From: Cylindrobasidium torrendii FP15055 ss-10 | Taxonomy: Eukaryota > Basidiomycota > Agaricomycetes > Agaricales > Physalacriaceae | Reading direction: 5' to 3' | NCBI GenBank assembly: GCA_000934385.1 | Contig: KN880546.1 | Coordinates: forward strand, 1 to 64,000 | Length of the DNA: 64,000 bases | Part shown: positions 1-11,549 of the stretch, one piece after another | How positions within the stretch are numbered: the stretch's first letter is position 1 | Layout: every line of letters starts with the position of its first letter | Notes under the pieces: generated by a model | Database searches by the model: none | Told to the model about the DNA's origin: nothing | Seen by the model: the letters and a program-made list of their open reading frames with translations, nothing else | Position numbers and translations under genes: made by a program

Positions 1-95
1 ACTACAGCGCTGTTGTACAATGTTGAATGAACCAGTAAGGTAGATGCTCATAACGTGAGAGGCCGGATGATCATACCATGATGATATGATATGCG

Positions 96-250
96 TCGCT
101 GTCCGGATTTTGGATCTGACCTCCACGCTGGCCACGAAGCTTGTCCGGATTTTGCATCTGACCTCTGACCCACGTGGCTCCGCTTTTGTCCGAATTGGGA
201 AGGGGCTCTACCTGGGTCCGATCAAAGTCTGTCCGGATTTTTGACCTGAC
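96..250. repeat. Short spaced direct repeats (TGTCCGGATTTT motif)
   Basis: The motif TGTCCGGATTTT followed by a (T)CTGACCT block appears three times, near 100, 140 and 227. A decayed fourth copy (TTGTCCGAATTGGG) sits near 186. Spacing is about 40 nt. No coding frame over it is convincing. It may be remnant satellite or the end of a mobile element; function unknown. Confidence 0.55.
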
Positions 251-504
251 CTTAAGCGGCATAATCAGGGGTCCTTATACAGTGTACAGTACTGTACTGT
301 ACCAGCACGTGATCATGGCATGTGACAGCTTCACAAGACTGCTGGAGGACTATATGCGCTTTGTGGTCGCCGAGGACGACTTGAGGACGATTGTATGCGT
401 CTCTTCCGGCTGCTCAGTAGCTCCGAGTTTTTTTTATTCTCGAGTTGAGACGGTTCATGGCAATACGATGGATTCGCAAATTGACAATGATAGCGATGGC
501 TTCG

Positions 505-740
505 CGTATGTACAGCAATGGTTTCGATGCAAATGTATATTGCAATTGGATATACAGGGTGTAGGGGTGGGGGACACCCTCGACACCGAAGCCAAGGGAG
601 GCTTTTCACGAGCGGCGAGTTGCTCGCATTGTACAGCGATAGTTTCGCAGAAGTATATTCGAGGATATACAGGGTGCGGAGACACCCTCGACTGTCTGTG
701 CATCGACGTCGTAGCTATGGGAGGCTATTTACAAGCGTGA
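505..740. repeat. Imperfect tandem duplication, about 115-120 bp unit
   Basis: Two adjacent units share an ordered series of blocks: TGTACAGC-ATGGTTTCG-like, GTATATT, GGATATACAGGGTG, ACACCCTCGAC, GGGAGGCT-TTT-ACAAGCG-like. The first runs about 510-625 and the second about 628-740. Each holds GGGTG...(GA)CACCC, which can form a hairpin. The minus strand has two overlapping open frames with repeated peptides, but no start or family supports a gene. Probably a local non-coding duplication. Confidence 0.6.
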
Positions 741-1052
741 TGCTCGTCTCTCTCGTGATGAGAGGTGGGCGGGTGACATGGGACCCGCCCCCGCGGGATG
801 CGGTGGGGGGAGCTGCAAGACATAACCATGGTGGTGGTCAGAGGTCAAGAAGCCCCCACGTCGCGGAGTTCGAATTTTTGACATTTAAAGGGCTCGATCA
901 TTACATAATACATTCCTAGCTGAGTATGTAGTTCCAAGCCTTACTGTTCTGATCCTGTCCGCATTTAATGCCATCTCACTAAATGTTTGATAGAGCCATC
1001 GTGTAAACTTCCATTATTGCTAGTATCATACATCCCTCAGCGCGCTTTACAT
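741..1052. other. Intergenic, nothing recognised
   Basis: This stretch lies downstream of the minus-strand LPMO gene and contains no supportable gene. It has a GC-rich patch with C/G runs near 780-815 and is otherwise unremarkable; it should include the LPMO 3' UTR. Confidence 0.5.
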
Positions 1053-2166
1053 TTACCCAGACCAAACAGCCGGCCCCGGGATGGTGTAGCTTGCGAGATT
1101 GTTGTATATGTTGACCTACAAGCTATACTCAGTATTTCGTCGTAACTGCAACTCAACTTTGGACATACGGTAATGCCTGGATCGGACGCCTTGTAGTAGC
1201 CTGGGAGTGCAACCTTTGGTGGCGACGCGCTTCCTCCGCCTGTGATGGCAATCTGACCACAACCTAACGCCGACATGAGCTGGGTAAGGAGAACGACAAG
1301 AAGAACGGCACTTACCAATGTAGAACTGGGCACCTGGATAGCTCGATGCGACGTGCAGCGAAATCTACATGTATGAAATCAGAAACGTCGTCCTACTGGC
1401 AAGAGTCAGGAAAATGTCCATACCATTTCAGCGCGCAGGAGATAATTCCCTGAGGGAAGAGACGCGGGAAGAACCACGGAATGTTTTCCTACACTCCAAA
1501 AACTGCATGAGAATTCCCTTCACGAAATGTACCCAAGGAAAGACGCACCATCGTTCTCGTTAACGACGTCTGAAGCCCAGCGCTGGCTCGCCGCGTCGAT
1601 CAACCCAGACTCGTAGATTTTCGTCCACACTTCTCCCTGCCCATTGAAAGAGCTCGCGTCGGACGGCGCCTTCGCGATGTACACGATCACTGGGCTCTTG
1701 TGTCCACCTGAAATGGGGTCCTCGCCCGTGCGTTGAGCATGCTGATGCCACTCAAAGCTAACGAAGCGTCAGCATGGGCGGGAGCAGGGATACAAGGGAA
1801 CGAAAGATGCGCATACGTGATATTCGCTCCAGCGGGTACACTGAGTGTCTCGACACCTGTCCCAGAGAGCCCATTCACATTACATGTTAGGTCAGTCGAA
1901 GTCACATCCGTCACAGGATTATTGTTTGGCGGTACACGAAGATAGTTGTTTTGGCCTTCGTCGACCTAATAAAAATCGAACACTTGTCAACAAGCAAAAA
2001 AGCTCGGCCGGAATAACCACGCACTCCGTTCACCCAAAGGTATTGGAGCGTAACTTTCCGTTTTTTTGCCATTCAGTCAATAACCACGGAGCGAAATGGA
2101 TGTCCACGCACAGTGCGCATTCGCCGAAGCGGTCAAGGCTGCGAAAGCGAGGAGAGACTTGAACAT
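1053..2166 (-). CDS. AA9 lytic polysaccharide monooxygenase (cellulose-active family)
   Basis: Secreted copper enzyme of the AA9 family (formerly GH61), which oxidatively cleaves cellulose or related glucans. The spliced product is about 237 residues: a 17-residue signal peptide ([17 protein letters not shown]), then mature His1 ([11 protein letters not shown]...). The copper histidine brace is His1 plus His80 in [14 protein letters not shown]. The axial Tyr167 and Gln165 lie in [11 protein letters not shown], and Cys39-Cys170 is the likely disulfide. It ends PGPAVWSG with no CBM1. The frame needs seven short introns (after AH, VNG, NIT, NDG, AEM, YIG, GIT); exon 2 is only about 29 nt. A TATTTAAA element about 45 nt upstream of the start could be its TATA box. 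All key residues are present, so it looks functional. Substrate cannot be told from sequence. Confidence 0.93.
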
Positions 2167-2684
2167 CCTGGGCCCGTTGCACATTCTCACCATATCAGCT
2201 CGCCTTGTTTAAATAGCAGGGTACGCATTCCAAGCGTCCCTTGCACCTGGGCGAATGTGCCTCAGCCCTGGAGGCCTCCTTGAGTGAGGCTAAACCTCTC
2301 TCAGTGAGCAACCTATGGCTGGTACTCTAACAATGCACATCGGATGGCGACTGAATTGTTCTAATATTCAACCCGGCTGGACCTTGCCTGGAACAAGGCA
2401 CCTGACCCAATTTCATTCTCAAAGAGGGAAGAAAAGTATCATTTGTGCAGTACATACCCGAGAACGATCCTTCTTCGGTACGAACCTCACCCGAGCATTT
2501 TCCCAGGCGTTTTATGTAATCACAATGGACACTGCTCAGGCTCCTGCAACCAATGTTTATGGCGAAGGGGGCATCAATGTTGCAAAATACACTCTATAAG
2601 CAATTATTCAATTGTTCCTCTATGATATAGTCCTAAGTATACAACACACATTTTACATGGCCTGACCTAGACCGTGACCGCTTT
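2167..2684. promoter_or_regulatory. LPMO upstream region; TATTTAAA-like box near 2210
   Basis: The LPMO (transcribed leftward) and the 3' end of the P5C dehydrogenase gene bound this stretch. The minus-strand TATTTAAA near 2208-2215 is positioned like a TATA box for the LPMO. Short open frames at 2315-2625 have no family resemblance and I do not call them. Confidence 0.45.
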
Positions 2685-4684
<2,000 letters not shown>

Positions 4685-4922
4685 GGTTGAGCTGATGGTG
4701 GTGGTGGTGGTGGTGAGGGCGAAGGGACAGGTGACACAACGATCTGCGGCGAGAGAAAAAGTCCAATCCAATATATAGTGTTATTGACGGAACATCCACG
4801 CGGCGCAGACGGGGGCATTGGTGATAAAAGATTCCTTCTCCATTCCGAATACTGATTCCGACAGTATTTCGAGTGCTATATCGATTATCAGGCAAGTTAT
4901 GATTTTACAACAGTTTGCAACC

Positions 4923-6371
4923 CTAGTAGTCGCGTCGTCTTCTGTCTCTATCGCGGTCAGGACTTCTGGACCGCCGTCGTTCTCGACTCCGTTTCCGCCG
5001 ATTCCAGTCACGGTCGCGCTCGCGCTTTGGCTGAGGACTTTTGCTCCGTTTCCGCCGACTTCCGGCGTCGCGATCAGAGGGAACGTCAAAAACCATTCCA
5101 TATCCTCCTCCTGAGTCGCGCGTATCTTCGCTATCCCGGTATCGTGAAGTCTTGACCAGATCGTCCCGTCCACCAAATCCGCCACTCTGACCTCTCCCTC
5201 CTCCCCCCATCCCACGCTTGGGATTGTTCGACCAAACGTTATTAGACTTGGCGACGGACTGGGAGAAATCAACCCAGATACGACGATCGTCCACAAGCAC
5301 ATTCTGCATCTTGAAATACGCCTGGTTCAAAGAGTTATATATGCGGTATAAATGGGGGAATGTCAACGCACCTGTTCAGCCTCTTCACGCTTGTCAAACT
5401 CAATAAACGCATACTGTAGAGAGTCGCCCGTCTTCTTGTCTCGAATAACTTGGCAACTCATAATGGTTCCAAACCGAGAGAAGATCAACTCCAGGTCTTC
5501 GTCGCGGGTCACAGGGTTCAGCTTGCAGACGAATAACACATTTTCTGGCGGGCGAACATTGGCAAAGGGCAGGTCTCCAACCATCTCGAGCGTCAATGCC
5601 GAGGCTGCGGCTGCTTTCTCGCGACGGATGCGCTCCTCCTCTTCCTCAGGCAGCTGTGAGAGTGGGTCCTCATCTTCAGCAATACGCGTAGAATTGTCCG
5701 GAGGCCGTGTAGGTGATGACGGGGGTTTGAGGAGTCCAGGAGGGTCAGGGAATGGATCGTCTAGAAAGAATCAACATCCCCATACGTTATGGTGCAGCAA
5801 CTACGCACCAAGAATCACAATATGCCGAATGCGCACATCCTTGAAAGGACGCCCATCTTGGTCCGTAAACACTTCATTCAACTTGTCCAGCGTCTCCAAA
5901 CCTTCCACAACGTGCCCAAAAACCGCGTGTTTGCCGTCCAAATATTCGATGTTGTCGGCGAGCGTAATGAAGAATTGACTGCCGCAACCTCCTTTTTCTT
6001 GGCCTGGCAGGCTGGGCGCAACAGCCATGGAAACTGTGCCCTTGTGTACATGCTTGAGACGCGGGGATATTTCAGGGGTGTAGTAGCGTTGTTCATTGCC
6101 CTTGTTCTGCGACGCGACGTAGGACCAGATGGACTCTCCACCAGTACCCGTGGCAGAGGGATCCCCAGCCTGTGCTAGAAAATCCTTGGACACTGCGCCG
6201 GTATCAGTACTACACGATTTGGACCAAAAATGACAGACCATTGAAGAATGCATTGAGGTTGTAATAGTAGACTTTACAAAGCTTGAGAAAATTTTCGCAT
6301 GTCTTTGGGCATGTTTCCACCTCGAGATCAATGACCAGGTCGCCCAGCGAGGTTTCGAACAGAACGGACAT
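4923..6371 (-). CDS. PPIL4: Cyclophilin-RRM protein, PPIL4 family
   Basis: Nuclear peptidyl-prolyl isomerase-like protein with an RNA-recognition motif, a family tied to splicing and transcription. The N-terminus [20 protein letters not shown] starts the cyclophilin domain, which contains [19 protein letters not shown] and [15 protein letters not shown] linker with an acidic [11 protein letters not shown] stretch leads to an RRM with RNP2 LFVCKL and RNP1 YAFIEF. The C-terminus is glycine-rich, then a basic RS/RD-like tail ending [10 protein letters not shown]. This is the full PPIL4 order. Start and stop are clear and several short introns are needed, including one inside the RRM after EEAEQ. 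It diverges from the DUF1992 gene across only 87 bp. Confidence 0.93.
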
Positions 6372-6458
6372 ACAGCTCGCGTCGCAGCGGACGGACGGTG
6401 GCAGTCACAAGGCAAGCGCTGGCCGTATCACGTGCGATCATCAATCCTTTCTTCCTGC
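6372..6458. promoter_or_regulatory. 87-bp shared divergent promoter region
   Basis: This is all the DNA between the start codons of the PPIL4-like gene (leftward) and the DUF1992 gene (rightward). It must hold both 5' UTRs and core promoters unless 5' UTRs overlap into the neighbour. It contains a CACGTG-like patch (TATCACGTGCGAT near 6426-6438). No clear TATA box. Confidence 0.6.
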
Positions 6459-7951
6459 ATGCAAGGAGCTTTTGTGTCGAAGAATCACTACAAGTCGATT
6501 GCATATACTCGTCGCTGGTCTTCCACCAGACCAAATCATTCTGCCAGCGAGAAGCTCTTCGCTGATGCCGCCAAAGAGGAGAACGAAGAAGAGTTGCCCT
6601 CCAAGTCTCAGTTACTCAGCATACTTGAACGGAAAGATGAGAACTGGACGGGCGAAGAAAGCATGCAGGACGCAGTCCTGAGAATGCTCGTTGACAAGTA
6701 CAAACCCGCTCGAACAGGCGCGACACGCACAGCAGACGTCAAGCTCAAACATGCACCACCGAAGGTGTCCTCAGCCCCCATAGGCTCGGAAGATTACTTT
6801 CGTGCAGTCGAGTCGTCGAAAACCACTCCTACAATTAAATCCACAACACCTACGCCTTCTTCCGCTCTTTCCACTGCGCCTATACAGCGTTCCCCAGGCT
6901 CATGGGCAGATGTACCTCTGATTGCCAGCACGCCCGGACACCGACCATGGCACACCGAATTCAAGGTGCCTTCGCATGAACGTGCCTCAATCAAGCTTGC
7001 ATCATTTCCCACACGTTCCTCTGCGTCAAGTCCCGCCGACCAGGCCACCCTCAACCTAGAGAAGGAGGCCCGCAAGCGCTTTGAGCAAGTTGGAAAGCTG
7101 CACCGAGCACGCGAGTCCACCTTGGACTACAAACTTGGTGCAGGGAAGAAGTCCTCCACCGGTGGTGGATCACGGCCGAATCTTGTCTCTGTCAAGGGAT
7201 GGGGTGGCCTGGTGGAAGATCGCATAGAGGTACGGAGATGGCATAACTTCTCTCGCTTGGTACTCATGACCCACGCAGAGAGCCCGTGTTGCAGGCTTGT
7301 TCAAGACTGTCAAGGGCAGAGGCAAGCCGCTGGTGCGGTCGGTGGACGAAAGCAATCCGTTCATCGCACGGGAAGAGTTTCTCATGAATCGCATCGTACA
7401 ACGAAACGGTGCTTCCCCACCATGGGTGGAGTTACAGCAAAGTATTCATACAACTTCACACTCTTTTTTTCGTAGTAACCTGTTGACCAGACCTCGACAT
7501 TGCTGTACAGACATTTCGCGACGTTCTTAGGCAGTCGTGGACCCGACAGGCTGTCCGTAAACTTACGACTGAAAATCCCTCGCATGTCCTTGTCGACCTC
7601 ACAGTGGACAGTATCAAGGCTTTACGTGATCCGTCATGGGTGTCGCGCCAGCAGTCGTACCACGACGTCGCCACGAATGACCTCAATGCCCTCGTCCGCA
7701 AGTATAATGGCATTGCACCGTACGCTGTACGCAGGCCGTACTACTCTCGGGAATCTGAAATTGCGAGGCTCTACGAGGATTGTGCCGAAGATGTTCTTCG
7801 AGAGCTCAGGCAACGTTTCGGGGAACAGGATCTCGCTGCAGATGGTCTGCCTGTCCTGAAGATACCAGATGGGGTGCCTTTACGACTGAGGGATCTTTGG
7901 AGATATCTCGTTGAGCGTGTAGTAGAGTGGATTACTGGTCGCAAGCATTAG
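6459..7951 (+). CDS. DUF1992 / DNAJC28-like mitochondrial protein
   Basis: The product begins MQGAFVSKNHYKSIAYTRRW, an amphipathic basic N-terminus typical of a mitochondrial presequence. A low-complexity S/T/P region follows, then the DUF1992 (DNAJ homologue subfamily C member 28) domain: WGGLVEDRIE, spliced to RARVAGLFKTVKGRGKPLV, then NPFIAREEFLMNRIVQRNG and PPWVELQ. The C-terminal half contains YNGIAPYAVRRPYYSRESEI and ends EWITGRKH. No J domain is visible, as usual for fungal members. Introns lie near 7228-7278 and 7440-7490. The open frame extends slightly 5' without ATG, so I use the first in-frame ATG. Molecular role is poorly defined; the human relative has been linked to Golgi/mitochondria. 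Confidence 0.88.
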
Positions 7952-8261
7952 GGTGCATGAGTTGCGTGAATATTTGTGTAAATATAGAGTGTTTGACCGC
8001 CAAAAATTGTTCCATTAGCAAGGAATCGACGTTCTCTTCAAACCAAAGAATATTATGGGCGACAGGAACTCATGAAAGTTTGAAGTTGGCTTACACACAC
8101 AATTTAAGTGATGCATGATCCCGGATCAATCGGCACACTCTTTCTCAATCAACTCTCACTCCGGGACGAGACAAAATGTCGAAATATGTGGACAGACGGG
8201 CGGCGGAGCGGTCATACAGGCCTAAAGCTGGGGTGTGTGCTCCGAATCTGGAATATCTTCA

Positions 8262-8549
8262 ATGCTCAACGCTACGTCTACACAGACGATGTCGGCGTCC
8301 TTGAAACGCGCGCGCCAGCCATTCCTCATCCCAAATGCTGTGACGGGCACAGTGCTCATGGGCTTCGCGGTGGGCGTATACGTGTACTCTATCCGTGCGG
8401 TCAAGCAAGACGAATTCGAAGACGTCGACGAAGTCGCAAAGGCACGCGCGAAGGAGATTGCGCGCTCGCATGCAGCGAGCTTGTCCAAAGCGGAGGAGAG
8501 TGGGATTATGGAAGCAGCCATCGCGAATATGCAGGCAAAGAAGCCATGA
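8262..8549 (+). CDS. COA3: Cytochrome c oxidase assembly factor 3
   Basis: Small inner-mitochondrial-membrane protein needed for Cox1 translation control and early complex IV assembly. Of about 95 residues, the core RQPFLIPNAVTGTVLMGFAV-GVYVYSIRAVKQDEFEDVDE is the COA3/CCDC56 signature: a basic segment, one membrane helix, then YSIRAVKQDEFEDV. The tail is charged and helical, ending NMQAKKP. I take the ATG at 8262 (MLNATSTQTM); the next ATG at 8289 (MSASLKRARQ) is equally plausible. Single exon. Length fits the family. Confidence 0.88.
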   Translation: MLNATSTQTMSASLKRARQPFLIPNAVTGTVLMGFAVGVYVYSIRAVKQDEFEDVDEVAKARAKEIARSHAASLSKAEESGIMEAAIANMQAKKP

Positions 8550-8693
8550 GCCGCTGGGTGCGTCTTACTTCTCCCCCTTCCATGTAGCCATTGACTAACT
8601 GGTTCTGTAGATGGTGTGACCTTATGATATAGCAGCCTGGAACCTAATGAAAACTATTCCTTCCTCATTGTGCATTGTACAACAACACTAGTT

Positions 8694-9967
8694 TTACAGC
8701 TTGGCCTTTTCCTTGCCCTCCTCGACGACATTGTTCACAAGCGTGCCTATCCCCTTACCCACCCAGACCGACATCTTGTCGCCGTGCTTGATGTACAATG
8801 GGGGACTCTTCACGAACCCAACACCTTTGGGCGTCCCCGTCAAGATGATAGACCCCGGCGCGAGGGTTGTTCCCTGCGAAAGGAAAGCAATCGTCTGCTT
8901 TACACCAAAGATCTGGTCACTGGCCAAGCACCTCCATCAACCTCCCCCAAATACACGACGAAGAAGCCAGACGCACGCTGTGGTTCCATCTTGAACGACC
9001 GTGCCGTTGAGCGTGCACTTCAACGGGACCTTCTGTGGTTCAGGGATACTGGATGCGGCGACAAGGCAAGGCCCGAGCGGGTTCGTGTTGTCTATGAAGC
9101 AGACATGTGAGCGGGCCAGAGCAATCCCATTCTGCGGTCCAGACGCACCAAAGCTCTTAGAGAAGCCCCATTGCGACACTGCCAATTGGTGCTTGCGGAA
9201 TGAGATCTTCGAGGGTGCGTTTTCAGAGTCCTGGGTCAATGCAACAAGTGGGAAGGGCACGTACATCGTTCGCACCGGTGTATGCAAGCACATAGTCCAG
9301 TGCCTCGGATTCTGGGACATCGCGCGCCGTTTTGCCTATAACGATGACTAGTTCGACTTCGTAGTCTGCCAAATGCTCGCTTGGAGGCTGCACAACGCGG
9401 GGTATCGTCACGGGAGCCAGTGGACCGATGAGCGAAGCCGTAGGCTTATAGAACAGAATAGGGAACCTATGGACACTGGTCAAACGCGGTTCCCAGAGTT
9501 TGGCAGACCAGCATACTTGGGCAGCGCCATTTTGGCCTCTGCCTAGATAACTAGCTCAGCATGTATTTGTTCACACAATCATGGGTACGCACGGCATGGT
9601 CAGAGTAGTTGAGGCCCAGGCAACGGACAACTTTGATTTCCTCTCCAGTGAGTGGGGTGAGAAGCTGCTGGACGGTTAGGACGCGCTTGGTGACCTCTGC
9701 GTTGGGGTCCAAGGCTGATCCAATAATCTCGTATGCCTTGATAGTTTGGCCTTGCGCGGCCGCGACGCCCACTGCGATGATAAGCTACCTATCTTGCCTG
9801 CCTGTGTGATGCGTACCATCCAACGTCGCGTCGACTGGTTCGCCAATGTGCACTCGCGCAGTTTCTGCTGCTACGAAGCGTATGAGGCGTTTCCAGTTCT
9901 GCCAGCAGATGTAAAAGCATGCAAATAACACTTATTGAAGTGTACATACGGTGCGAATGGGGGCCAT
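8694..9967 (-). CDS. Fumarylacetoacetate hydrolase-family protein, FAHD1/acylpyruvase-like
   Basis: A FAH-fold enzyme, most like acylpyruvase/oxaloacetate decarboxylase FAHD1, which works on small 2-oxo acids with Mg2+. The N-terminus MAPIRT is a tiny first exon. The frame continues through IKVVRCLGLNYSDHA, FPILFYKPTASLIGP, the metal-binding region ADYEVELVIVIGKTARDV, YTGANDV, then FRKHQLAVSQWGFSKSFD and the C-terminal GSIILTGTPKGVGF near the end. It finishes EEGKEKAKL. At least seven short introns are required. The metal-site acidic residues of the E-x-E type (YEVELV) are present. Not the full FAH of tyrosine breakdown, since it lacks the extra N-terminal SH3-like domain. Confidence 0.88.
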
Positions 9968-10129
9968 GATAGTGATGATGGTCGTGGTTCAAGGTCAGGA
10001 TGCACTTTGTGCCAGCATAAAGGTCATCGGACGCGGGGTTCCGCAATGTCCGAAACAAAGTCTGGAAGAGTGGAAGAGTATGTGATTGGAGGTAATTATG
10101 ATACAGAAGTATATAGTCGACTGTGGGGA

Positions 10130-11055
10130 CTACTCCTGGTAGGGATACCCAAACTTGGGCTGGTCAGTGCGCCTCCAAAGTTTCTTTCTGCAGACGGTGT
10201 GAGATGCGACGAGACAGGGAAAGACTGGACTAACTTCTTCTTGGTAGGCAGGTGCTCCGCGAATACTTCCACACAATGCTTCGCCTTGAATTCGCGTATG
10301 AAACGGGGATCCCTTCACAAGGTCGTCAGAATGGGTAGCAACCACTATGCAGGGCCACGCACCAAAGCTCACTCGCAATTCCCAAGTCCTTGCAGCAGCG
10401 CATAAGCGCATTGCTCTTGCACGCCTCCGTCGCCGTGGGCACGCCATTCGGGTCAAAGTACTCTTGTTCTCCGCGCGCAATTGCCACCAGTCTACTCACA
10501 GTTAGGAATCAAACCAATGGTATGACATGCGACGCACCGGCCATGGCATACGAGCGCATACTCTCGGCTCACAATCTTCGGCCCGACGTTCGTCTCTGTA
10601 CGCGGCGCGAGACCCCATCCACCAGGTCCAAATGCCTTGTTCATAATCCGGCGGTACTTGATTTCAGGTAGGTAAATCATGCCGTCTGCGCGAAAATTAG
10701 CCTTTAGCACAAAAATTCACAATAAGGGCGCACCAGGCTTGATTTCGATGTCCCTAGGCTCCAGCGGCGCCTGTAGCGCATCCGCAATTTGGGCGGAGAA
10801 CGGCTCGACAGACAGGCCAAAGTAGCTACGAGACCAATCTGTAGCGTTATTCTCCGGTGGTGCTGGGGTGGAGGCTGGTTCCTCCGCAGCCTTGGGCTTG
10901 GGTTCCTCCTTCTTGGTCGTCGTCGTGGTCGTCGACGCGTAACGCGCGTTGGACACTTGGAGACGGGCAGCGACGGCTGGAGTTCCGAGCTGTTGGAAAG
11001 ACGCGCCGCTCAATGCGCGCGCCTTCCCGAGTACAGAACGCGCCAACATCGACAT
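10130..11055 (-). CDS. MGM101: Mitochondrial genome maintenance protein MGM101
   Basis: Mitochondrial nucleoid protein that binds single-stranded DNA and promotes recombinational repair of mtDNA (Rad52-like annealing activity). It starts [17 protein letters not shown], a good presequence; an upstream in-frame extension without ATG is ignored. An S/T/K/P-rich linker precedes the conserved core: [91 protein letters not shown] and [19 protein letters not shown] basic tail [20 protein letters not shown] ends the protein. Four or five introns are needed; the last uses a GTTAGT donor. Highly characteristic. Confidence 0.95.
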
Positions 11056-11549
11056 GTATGCGCGACTGTGTGAAATACAAGGGCAAGCGGTTTGGGTCAC
11101 GAGATATTACGTCAAGGCGACTATCTCCGAACTTGGATTGCCTTGCTTGTCTTTCGTGCCATCAGCATTGTAAGTCAGTGTTCGCGAAAAAAAAACCAAG
11201 CTTCGGTTCTGCTTCGAAAACTGTTTGCCACGGAATGCATCAAGTCCCTCATAACGGAACCATGTATCCAGCCCAGCTGGCTGCGAACCTCCGCGTCAAA
11301 AACATTGGTTGTCTACATATAACACTGAACCGATTTACAAAGTCTAACTTATTTTATTCAGCTCCGTAAACTCATCATGCCACTATCCCTTGAAAATGCG
11401 CGTGTGCTCAACGGAGCGTCTCGAGTCTTGACCGAGTTTCGACGAAGCCACAATGACATCATCCAACCACGGTGCATGTGATCGCGGCGCGACATATATA
11501 GCCGCCGGCAACCCTGCAATTCATCGACGCACCGTGGCTCTGAACTGCC
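11056..11549. other. Divergent intergenic region MGM101 / unknown gene
   Basis: Upstream of both MGM101 (minus) and the unknown gene at 11550 (plus). ATATATA near 11494 lies about 55 nt before the plus-strand start and could serve as a TATA box. No gene supported. Confidence 0.45.
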
